11,801 nt of DNA from NCBI GenBank assembly GCA_041571855.1, contig JBFFTH010000057.1:1-11801 (forward strand), given 5' to 3'. The translations under genes and the position numbers were made by a program. Within the stretch, counting starts at the first letter, position 1. Every line of letters begins with the position of its first letter. The notes beneath the pieces were generated by a model. The model saw only the letters and a program-made list of their open reading frames with translations. It was not told the DNA's origin and did no database searches. The DNA comes from JACKOF01 sp041571855 (lineage in GTDB: Bacteria; Pseudomonadota; Gammaproteobacteria; Pseudomonadales; Porticoccaceae). Of this stretch, positions 6,679 through 11,801 are shown in pieces.

Positions 6679-6687
6679 TGTGAATAA
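6679..6687 (-). promoter_or_regulatory. DnaA box 2 (TTATTCACA, leftward)
   Basis: The plus strand reads TGTGAATAA, which fits the TTATNCACA consensus, in the same orientation as box 1 and 47 bp from it. Confidence 0.82.
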
Positions 6688-6705
6688 CTGGTTCATGCAG
6701 CCACC

Positions 6706-6714
6706 TGTGTATAA
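6706..6714 (-). promoter_or_regulatory. DnaA box 3 (TTATACACA, leftward)
   Basis: The plus strand reads TGTGTATAA, the same 9-mer as the E. coli R2 box. With box 4 it forms an inverted pair separated by 9 bp. Confidence 0.85.
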
Positions 6715-6723
6715 GTGGGTGTT

Positions 6724-6732
6724 TTATCCACA
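6724..6732 (+). promoter_or_regulatory. DnaA box 4 (TTATCCACA, rightward)
   Basis: Exact high-affinity box. Box orientation flips here: this box and box 5 point toward the AT-rich tract and mnmG. Confidence 0.88.
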
Positions 6733-6822
6733 GCTAATTTATGGCTTCCAAGTGGGCTTGGAACATCTTTCTTACAACCAAAAAGAGCGTGTAACCCACT
6801 GTTATATATATAGTTTATTGGG

Positions 6823-6831
6823 TTATCCACA
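6823..6831 (+). promoter_or_regulatory. DnaA box 5 (TTATCCACA, rightward), bordering the AT-rich tract
   Basis: Exact high-affinity box directly abutting the AT-rich tract. By position it resembles the E. coli R1 box, which anchors DnaA next to the unwinding element (position-based inference). Confidence 0.88.
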
Positions 6832-6950
6832 AAAATAAAAAGGCCAATAAAAACAACATCTTTAATCTTATATATAAACTTATTCATATTTAATGATTAA
6901 TTTAAATGTTGAAACAAGGCTAAAAATTAATCCAGATTATTTTGTAACCA
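6831..6950. other. AT-rich probable DNA unwinding element
   Basis: Counting bases gives 23 G+C in 120 bp (about 19%), and about 15% in 6831-6910. It contains TATATA runs and a one-mismatch DnaA box, TTATTCATA (6880-6888). It sits between the DnaA-box cluster and mnmG, as the duplex-unwinding element does in E. coli. No exact E. coli-type 13-mer with GATC is seen. Confidence 0.75.
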
Positions 6951-6969
6951 GATTTGGCGGCTTTTGACT

Positions 6970-6975
6970 TATAAT
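6970..6975 (+). promoter_or_regulatory. -10 element (TATAAT) of a probable mnmG promoter
   Basis: Perfect TATAAT 40 bp before the mnmG ATG. No good -35 lies at 16-18 bp: the region reads ACCAGA, and a TTGTAA (6942-6947) is 22 bp away. The promoter may be weak or activator-dependent. It begins only 20 bp past the AT-rich tract. Confidence 0.5.
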
Positions 6976-7014
6976 GGCGCCCCTTTAGTTTTTGGACCCG
7001 TTACCCGACTAGCC

Positions 7015-8901
7015 ATGTACTTCCCCGAACGCTTTGATGTGATTGTGATTGGCGGTGGCCATGCCGGCACAGAGGCCTGCCTGGCAGCTGCCCGTGCCGG
7101 GTGTAAAACCCTGCTTCTCACCCACAATATTGAAACGCTGGGGCAAATGTCCTGTAACCCGGCGATTGGAGGGATTGGTAAAAGCCATCTGGTGAGAGAG
7201 GTGGACGCTCTAGGTGGCGCCATGGCACAGGCAACTGACCTGGGCGGTATCCAGTTTCGCGTTCTGAATTCCCGCAAGGGCCCGGCGGTGCGCGCAACCA
7301 GAGCCCAGGCTGACAGGATTTTGTACAAGGCTGCTATTCGGGAGATGCTTGAAAACCAGCCCAATTTACAGATTTTCCAGCAGGCCGCTGATGACCTGAT
7401 TGTTGAAAATGGCCGGGTGACTGGCGTAATCACCCAGATGGGATTGAAATTCAGTGCCGTAACAGTGGTGTTGACAGCCGGTACCTTTCTCGCTGGGCGT
7501 ATACATATCGGCCTGGATAACTACTCTGGCGGTCGCGCAGGAGACCCGCCAGCCATAGCACTGGCAAACCGTTTGCGAGACCTCCCCTTTCGGGTTGATC
7601 GGTTGAAAACCGGAACACCGCCTCGGATTGATGCCCGCAGCGTCAACTTTGAGGGCCTCCAGCAGCAATGGGGCGATAAACCGGAGCCGGTGATGTCTTT
7701 TCTGGGTTCTGTTGAGCAGCACCCGCAACAAATCTGCTGTTATGTCACCCATACCAATACGCAAACCCACGACATTATTCGCGCTGGTATTGACCGCTCG
7801 CCGATGTACACCGGTGTTATCGAAGGCGTTGGACCCCGCTATTGTCCGTCCATTGAAGACAAAATTGTTCGCTTCGCCGATAAGGATAGCCACCAGATTT
7901 TTATCGAGCCCGAAGGACTGCATACCCACGAGCTCTACCCAAACGGCATATCCACCAGCCTGCCCTTTGATGTACAGATGCAACTGGTGCGCTCGATCAA
8001 GGGCTTTGAGAAGGCCCATATCACCAGGCCCGGCTACGCCATAGAGTATGATTTTTTCAATCCCCAGGACCTTAAGTACTCCCTGGAAACCAAACCTATT
8101 GAGGGCCTGTTTTTTGCCGGCCAGATCAATGGCACCACGGGGTATGAAGAAGCCGCCGCGCAGGGGTTGCTCGCTGGTATCAATGCCGCGTTGCAGGTTC
8201 AGGGCCGGGAACCCTGGTGCCCGCGCCGTGATGAAGCCTATATCGGGGTGCTGGTGGATGACCTGATCACCATGGGTACCCACGAGCCCTATCGTATGTT
8301 CACATCCCGGGCCGAATACCGACTGTTGCTGCGGCAGGACAATGCGGATTTACGCTTGACAGAGAAAGGTCGTGAACTGGGGTTGATCGATGACGATCGC
8401 TGGCAGAAGTTCAGCGAAAAGCGCGAGTCGATTGAGCGGGAAAAGCAGCGACTGAGGAGCACATGGATTCAGCCGAACTCGCAACAGGCGGATCAGGTGC
8501 TGGCCAAAACCGGCACCCCTCTGAATCGCGAGTACAGCCTTTTTGACCTGTTGAAGAGACCGGAACTCAAGTTTAGTGACATCCAGCCACTCGCTGTGGG
8601 TGAAATGGTTGCCCCCGATGTGGCTGAGCAAGTGGAAATTGAGGCCAAGTATTCAGGCTATATCGACCGGCAACAGGATGATATCGATCGTTTGCGGCGA
8701 CAGGAAAATACAGCCATACCTGCAGATTTTGACTATGAACAGGTGCGTGGTCTGTCCAACGAGGTCAAGCAGAAGCTTGCAGATGCCAGACCGGAAACAC
8801 TGGCCAGGGCTTCACGTATCCAGGGCGTAACACCGGCGGCAATATCCCTGTTGCTGGTTTACCTGAAGAAAAGAAACAGCGCCGGCAAGAAAACAGCCTG
8901 A
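7015..8901 (+). CDS. mnmG: tRNA uridine-5-carboxymethylaminomethyl FAD-dependent enzyme MnmG (GidA)
   Basis: FAD-dependent partner of MnmE. Together they modify C5 of the wobble uridine (U34) in a subset of tRNAs, using methylenetetrahydrofolate and ammonium or glycine. Length is 628 residues (E. coli 629). The Rossmann FAD motif VIVIGGGHAGTEA has its glycines at 13-18. The conserved SCNPAIGGIGKSHLV carries Cys47, and GVGPRYCPSIEDK (about 270-282) carries the second conserved Cys. The FAGQINGTTGYEEAAAQG segment and the C-terminal MnmE-binding region ending in ASRIQGVTPAAISLLLVYLKK are intact. The start is ATG 7015-7017 (MYFPERFDVI), as in E. coli MFYPDPFDVI. An in-frame TTG at 6964 overlaps the promoter -10 region and is rejected. 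It is the first gene rightward of the origin, and its stop overlaps the rsmG start by one base. Confidence 0.98.
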   Translation: MYFPERFDVIVIGGGHAGTEACLAAARAGCKTLLLTHNIETLGQMSCNPAIGGIGKSHLVREVDALGGAMAQATDLGGIQFRVLNSRKGPAVRATRAQADRILYKAAIREMLENQPNLQIFQQAADDLIVENGRVTGVITQMGLKFSAVTVVLTAGTFLAGRIHIGLDNYSGGRAGDPPAIALANRLRDLPFRVDRLKTGTPPRIDARSVNFEGLQQQWGDKPEPVMSFLGSVEQHPQQICCYVTHTNTQTHDIIRAGIDRSPMYTGVIEGVGPRYCPSIEDKIVRFADKDSHQIFIEPEGLHTHELYPNGISTSLPFDVQMQLVRSIKGFEKAHITRPGYAIEYDFFNPQDLKYSLETKPIEGLFFAGQINGTTGYEEAAAQGLLAGINAALQVQGREPWCPRRDEAYIGVLVDDLITMGTHEPYRMFTSRAEYRLLLRQDNADLRLTEKGRELGLIDDDRWQKFSEKRESIEREKQRLRSTWIQPNSQQADQVLAKTGTPLNREYSLFDLLKRPELKFSDIQPLAVGEMVAPDVAEQVEIEAKYSGYIDRQQDDIDRLRRQENTAIPADFDYEQVRGLSNEVKQKLADARPETLARASRIQGVTPAAISLLLVYLKKRNSAGKKTA

Positions 8902-9539
8902 TGGATTCACTGGACCATCTTAAACCCGCTCTGCTAAGGGGTCTGAAAGATCTTTCGCTGTCACTGGAAGATGCACAGGCGGACCAGCTGCTGACATACC
9001 TGGCCCTGTTGCGCCACTGGAACAGGGCCTACAATCTGACCGCCATCCGCGAGCCGGAAGCCATGCTTACCTCGCATTTGCTGGACAGCTTGAGCATCGC
9101 GCCCTACCTGGTCGGCAACCGGTTTGTTGATGTCGGAACCGGTCCCGGGCTGCCGGGTATTCCGCTGGCGATTCTGCTGCCGGATAAAGCGTTTGTCCTG
9201 CTGGACAGCAACGGTAAGAAGACCCGTTTTCTGTTTCAGGCTATCACCACGCTCGGCCTCAAGAACGCCCGCGCGGAAAACGTCCGGGTGGAAAGCTATC
9301 AATCGGAACAGGCGTTTGACGGGGTGATCAGCCGGGCTTTCACAGCGATCTCGGGCATGCTGGAAAAAACTGCGCACCTGCTGGGCAGCAATGGCCGTTT
9401 TTACGCCATGAAGGGAACCCACCCCGAGAAAGAGTTGAGCGCACTGCCAAAAGGCTATATCGTCGACCGCTTGATCCAGTTGCAGGTCCCGGGCCTGGAT
9501 GGTGAGCGCCACCTGGTTCAAATTGTTAAATCTGAGTGA
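8901..9539 (+). CDS. rsmG: 16S rRNA (guanine527-N7)-methyltransferase RsmG (GidB)
   Basis: SAM-dependent methyltransferase that makes m7G527 in the 530 loop of 16S rRNA; loss in many bacteria gives low-level streptomycin resistance. Length is 212 residues (E. coli 207). Visible motifs are HWNRAYNLTAIREPEAMLTSHLLDS (about 39-63), the SAM-binding loop FVDVGTGPGLPGIPLA (about 75-90), acidic LLDSNGKKTRFL (about 100-111), FDGVISRAF, and LQVPGLDGERHLV near the C terminus. The start ATG shares its A with the mnmG TGA (TGATG), so translation is probably coupled. The mnmG-rsmG-parA-parB order is conserved in many bacteria. Confidence 0.97.
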   Translation: MDSLDHLKPALLRGLKDLSLSLEDAQADQLLTYLALLRHWNRAYNLTAIREPEAMLTSHLLDSLSIAPYLVGNRFVDVGTGPGLPGIPLAILLPDKAFVLLDSNGKKTRFLFQAITTLGLKNARAENVRVESYQSEQAFDGVISRAFTAISGMLEKTAHLLGSNGRFYAMKGTHPEKELSALPKGYIVDRLIQLQVPGLDGERHLVQIVKSE

Positions 9540-9544
9540 GATCA

Positions 9545-10330
9545 ATGAGCAGCATATTCGCCATCGTCAACCAGAAAGGTGGGGTTGGAAAAACAACCAC
9601 CAGTGTCAACCTGGCGGCGTCACTTGCCAGTTACGGCAAAAAGGTCTTAATGATCGATATGGATCCCCAGGGCAATGCGACCATGGGTTGTGGTATCGAT
9701 AAAAATGATCTTGAGCAGACCGTACTGGATGTCATCGTCGATGAGAAGCCGGTGGAAAAAACCATCAAGCGCTGCACGACATCTCCATTTCACGTCTTGC
9801 CTGCCAATGGTGATCTGGTCGCCGCAGAGGTTGAGCTGATTCAGGCCATCAGCCGTGAGACCCGGTTGCGCTCCGCACTGGAAAAAATCCGCCATAATTA
9901 CGACTATATCCTGATTGACTGCCCACCCGCTCTCAGCATGCTGACGATCAATGCGCTGGTAGCCAGCGATGGCGTGCTGATTCCCATGCAGTGTGAATAT
10001 TATGCTCTGGAAGGACTGTCAGCTCTGATGAATACGGTCAAGCAGATCAAGAAGTACCTGAATCCTGAGCTGCAGATCGAGGGAATTCTGCGCACCATGT
10101 ATGACCCACGCAGCAGTCTGACCAATGAGGTGACCGTGCAGCTGAGAAAACACTTTGGTGACAAGGTTTATCGCATGGCGATCCCGCGCAATGTGCGGCT
10201 GGCCGAGGCACCAAGCTACGGGCAGCCGGCCATGGTATACGACAAGCACTCAAAAGGTTCTCTGGCCTACCTGGGACTGGCTGCGGAAATTATCAGGCGG
10301 GCCAAAATAGACGTGAAGCAGACGGCGTGA
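9545..10330 (+). CDS. parA: Chromosome-partitioning ATPase ParA (Soj)
   Basis: Deviant-Walker ATPase that forms a dynamic nucleoid-bound gradient and moves ParB-parS complexes to segregate new origins. Length is 261 residues, typical of chromosomal ParA without an N-terminal DNA-binding extension. The deviant Walker A NQKGGVGKTTT carries the signature lysine (K11) and P-loop lysine (K16). Walker A' is MIDMDPQGNAT (about 36-46), and Walker B is YDYILIDCPPALS. C-terminal RNVRLAEAPSYGQPAMVYD is the usual Soj/ParA region. The start is ATG 9545-9547, five bases after the rsmG stop, with a GTGAG-type ribosome-binding site inside the rsmG end. An upstream in-frame GTG inside rsmG is less likely. parB follows after 31 bp. 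Confidence 0.97.
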   Translation: MSSIFAIVNQKGGVGKTTTSVNLAASLASYGKKVLMIDMDPQGNATMGCGIDKNDLEQTVLDVIVDEKPVEKTIKRCTTSPFHVLPANGDLVAAEVELIQAISRETRLRSALEKIRHNYDYILIDCPPALSMLTINALVASDGVLIPMQCEYYALEGLSALMNTVKQIKKYLNPELQIEGILRTMYDPRSSLTNEVTVQLRKHFGDKVYRMAIPRNVRLAEAPSYGQPAMVYDKHSKGSLAYLGLAAEIIRRAKIDVKQTA

Positions 10331-10361
10331 TTCACTGGCAAGGATCAAAAGGTAACACACG

Positions 10362-11252
10362 ATGGTAAAGAGAAAGGGTTTGGGTCGCGGTCTGGACGCA
10401 CTGCTGGGGATTAGCGACCAGGAAGAAGATGAAGAAATATCGACTGCCCCGGCTTCGGAGCCTGCCAGTGCGCCGAAAGAAATCCTCAAAGATCTGCCCA
10501 TCGAGTTTATGCAGCGGGGCAAATATCAACCGCGACGGGACATGCACCCGGAAGCTTTGGAAGAGCTGGCCAATTCCATCAGGGCCCAGGGTGTCATGCA
10601 GCCGATCGTGGTGCGACCCGTTGCAGAGGACCGCTACGAAATAATTGCCGGCGAGCGCCGCTGGCGTGCTTCCCAGCAGGCGGGCCTGGATACTATTCCG
10701 GCAATTATCCGAGATGTCACGGATGAAGCAGCCATCGCCATGGCGCTGATTGAAAATATCCAGCGGGAAGATCTGAATGCGATTGAAGAGGCGCAGGCGC
10801 TGATTCGACTGCAGCAGGAGTTTGAGTTGACGCAGGAAGAAGTTGCCCGCGCGGTCGGCAAGTCACGGGCGACAGTGGCCAACCTGATGAGGCTGATGTC
10901 ACTTCAGGAAACAGTCAGAACCATGATTGAGCACGGTGACATCGAGATGGGACATGGCCGCGCGCTGCTTGCGCTGGAAGGTCCCCAACAACTGGAAGCC
11001 GCCAGAGCCTGCGTCGCAAAGGGATTGTCAGTACGCCAGACGGAAGAGTTGGTGCGCAAACTACAGCAACCCGTAGCAGCTAAAGCTGCACCGCAAAAAA
11101 TGGATGCCGATACCCGGCGCCTCCAGGATCAACTGTCTGATCAGGTGGGTGTACCAGTGATGATCCAGCAAAATGCCAAGGGTAAGGGAAGATTGGTGTT
11201 CAAATATAACTCTCTCGATGAGCTGGAGGGTATTCTCGGACACATAAAGTGA
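10362..11252 (+). CDS. parB: Chromosome-partitioning protein ParB (Spo0J)
   Basis: CTP-dependent DNA-sliding clamp that loads at parS sites near the origin and stimulates ParA. Length is 296 residues, typical. The N terminus KGLGRGLDALLG matches the ParA-stimulating motif. An acidic linker (EEDEEISTAPASEP) leads to the ParB/Srx CTP-binding domain with YEIIAGERRWRA (GERRWRA at 97-103) and ENIQRED (131-137). The parS-binding helix-turn-helix is TQEEVARAVGKSRATVANL (about 157-175), and a C-terminal dimerisation domain ends in GRLVFKYNSLDELEGILGHI. A ribosome-binding site AAGG (10349-10352) lies nine bases before the ATG. It is co-directional with parA and probably co-transcribed. No clear parS site is visible in the window. 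Confidence 0.97.
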   Translation: MVKRKGLGRGLDALLGISDQEEDEEISTAPASEPASAPKEILKDLPIEFMQRGKYQPRRDMHPEALEELANSIRAQGVMQPIVVRPVAEDRYEIIAGERRWRASQQAGLDTIPAIIRDVTDEAAIAMALIENIQREDLNAIEEAQALIRLQQEFELTQEEVARAVGKSRATVANLMRLMSLQETVRTMIEHGDIEMGHGRALLALEGPQQLEAARACVAKGLSVRQTEELVRKLQQPVAAKAAPQKMDADTRRLQDQLSDQVGVPVMIQQNAKGKGRLVFKYNSLDELEGILGHIK

Positions 11253-11292
11253 CCGAAGGCGATTAATTGCCGGCAAAAACAAGGCAGTCAAG

Positions 11293-11321
11293 TTGAATCT
11301 GGGGTTGGTAATCCATATAAT
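11293..11321 (+). promoter_or_regulatory. Sigma70-type promoter of the atp operon
   Basis: TTGAAT (11293-11298), exactly 17 bp of spacer, then perfect TATAAT (11316-11321). This is the best-matching promoter in the window. Transcription would start near 11328, about 50 bases upstream of atpI. Confidence 0.78.
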
Positions 11322-11328
11322 CCCCGCC

Positions 11329-11353
11329 GCTGTGGGTGGCGCGCAGCCACAGC
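11329..11353 (+). promoter_or_regulatory. Stem-loop at the predicted 5' end of the atp mRNA
   Basis: GCTGTGG (11329-11335) and CCACAGC (11347-11353) form a perfect 7-bp stem with an 11-base loop, starting almost exactly at the predicted transcription start. There is no T run, so it is not a terminator. It may protect the mRNA 5' end or affect atpI translation (inference). Confidence 0.5.
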
Positions 11354-11377
11354 TGGCAAATTTGAGTTGAAAATTCT

Positions 11378-11761
11378 ATGGTCACCATAGAAAAACCAGC
11401 GATAGGCAGGGCAACCGTTTATCAGTTGATAGTTTTGCTGATTCTGGTTATGTTGGCTCGCAGTTTGTGGGATTTCACCCTGGCCTATTCGGTGTTGTTA
11501 GGTGGATTGGTACACGCTATCCCCCAGGCCTGGTTTGCAAGTATTGCCTTTCGTCACCGGGGCGCCAGGGCAACATCGAAGATTCTCGGTACTTTATACC
11601 GGGGTGAAGCGGGTAAGCTGTTGATGACAGCAACCATGTTTGCGCTGATATTTATATATGTGGAGCCGTTGCAGGTGCCGGCAGTGTTTCTGAGCTATTT
11701 TGCAATGGCGATAGTTTACAGTTTCAGCAGTGTCAAAATCCTGTATTCTGGGCGCAGCTAA
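11378..11761 (+). CDS. atpI: ATP synthase accessory protein AtpI (subunit I)
   Basis: Small membrane protein encoded first in many F0F1 ATP synthase operons; not part of the final enzyme, it is linked to c-ring assembly and Mg2+ handling. Length is 127 residues with four likely transmembrane segments (about 13-30, 35-55, 78-96 and 99-121). Sequence conservation in AtpI is low; the identification rests on topology, the family-like LGGLVHAIPQAWFASIAFR and FYxGEAGK-like LYRGEAGKLLMTATMFALIF stretches, and position between parB and a probable atpB. The ribosome-binding site is weak (GAG 11 bases upstream). It has its own strong promoter, so it is not dependent on parAB transcription. Confidence 0.92.
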   Translation: MVTIEKPAIGRATVYQLIVLLILVMLARSLWDFTLAYSVLLGGLVHAIPQAWFASIAFRHRGARATSKILGTLYRGEAGKLLMTATMFALIFIYVEPLQVPAVFLSYFAMAIVYSFSSVKILYSGRS

Positions 11762-11795
11762 AAAATCATAATTTGGGGCATTTGAGAGAATCTAA

Positions 11796-11801
11796 ATGGC
11801 A
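11796..11801 (+). CDS. atpB: Probable start of ATP synthase subunit a (two codons only, cut by the right edge)
   Basis: The last six bases read ATG GCA, preceded at five bases by the purine-rich GAGAGAA (11784-11790), a plausible ribosome-binding site, 34 bp after the atpI stop. In gammaproteobacteria atpB normally follows atpI. The identity is inferred from gene order alone. Confidence 0.5.

Larger units (their letters stand above)
6342..7014. other. oriC: 673-bp intergenic region between divergent rpmH and mnmG: probable chromosomal origin region
   Basis: No credible gene is present. Left to right it holds the rpmH promoter (6398-6426), a GC-richer stretch with no recognised content except the palindrome GACCCGGGTC (6504-6513), a cluster of five exact DnaA boxes (6632-6831), an AT-rich tract (6831-6950) and a TATAAT element for mnmG (6970-6975). 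All genes on either side are transcribed away from it, as expected at a bidirectional origin. Box cluster, then AT-rich tract, then mnmG (gidA) is the same order as E. coli oriC. The core origin is probably about 6632-6963. Confidence 0.88.

Noticed and set aside
6693..6887. 64-codon open frame on the minus strand in the rpmH-mnmG gap
   Set aside because: It runs across three exact DnaA boxes and the AT-rich tract. The hydrophobic composition follows from AT-rich DNA, and no ribosome-binding site or homology is evident.
6964..7014. N-terminal extension of MnmG from TTG 6964
   Set aside because: The extra 17 residues have no counterpart in the family and would overlap the TATAAT element; ATG 7015 aligns exactly with E. 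coli MnmG.
7366..8283. 305-codon open frame on the minus strand
   Set aside because: It lies wholly antisense to mnmG, which is an unambiguous full-length match. The translation shows no recognisable domain, and long antisense frames are common opposite GC-rich genes.
9788..9795. TTTCACGT in parA as part of a parS site
   Set aside because: Only half of the 16-bp palindrome TGTTTCACGTGAAACA is matched; the right arm does not fit.
10311..10320. ACGTGAAGCA near the end of parA as a parS half-site
   Set aside because: The left arm of the palindrome is missing, so it is probably a chance match. No full parS was found in the window.
11258..11275. GGCGATTAATTGCC after parB as a terminator
   Set aside because: The stem is only about five pairs with a wobble and no T run follows, so it does not qualify as an intrinsic terminator.

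Overview
This window is the replication-origin neighbourhood of a gammaproteobacterial chromosome. Every protein-coding gene is a recognisable core gene. MnmE, MnmG, YidC, RsmG and DnaA read as close relatives of the Pseudomonas and E. coli families. Gene content (parAB next to the atp operon, mnmG-rsmG next to parA) fits the Pseudomonas/Cellvibrio/marine-gammaproteobacterial assemblage. I cannot place it more finely from sequence alone.

Layout. Left of about 6.35 kb every gene is on the minus strand; right of about 7.0 kb every gene is on the plus strand. From the switch point leftwards: rpmH, rnpA, yidD, yidC (ending in a clear intrinsic terminator), mnmE, a 433-bp non-coding stretch, dnaA, and the first 158 codons of dnaN running off the left edge. 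Rightwards: mnmG, rsmG, parA, parB, a promoter-bearing gap, atpI, and what looks like the first two codons of atpB at the right edge.

The 673-bp gap between rpmH and mnmG holds five exact-consensus DnaA boxes within 200 bp (three pointing left, then two pointing right). A roughly 120-bp tract of about 19% GC follows, then a TATAAT element in front of mnmG. This is the best candidate for the chromosomal origin, oriC. The gap upstream of dnaA has only one exact DnaA box, one near-match and a repeated AT-rich element. It looks more like a dnaA control region or a leftover of an ancestral origin.

How the genes work together: DnaA would melt the AT-rich tract by mnmG, and DnaN clamps the polymerase. 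ParA and ParB segregate the new origins; their parS site is not seen here. RpmH, RnpA, RsmG, MnmE and MnmG supply ribosome assembly, tRNA 5' processing and wobble-uridine modification. YidD and YidC insert membrane proteins, including F0 subunits of the ATP synthase whose operon starts at the right edge.

The most notable point is the layout. Compared with the Pseudomonas arrangement as I remember it, the rpmH-to-mnmE block is inverted. The likely origin then lies beside mnmG, in the same order as E. coli oriC, about 4.6 kb from the dnaA start, not between dnaA and rpmH. I see no mobile element, CRISPR array, tRNA, rRNA or novel accessory system.
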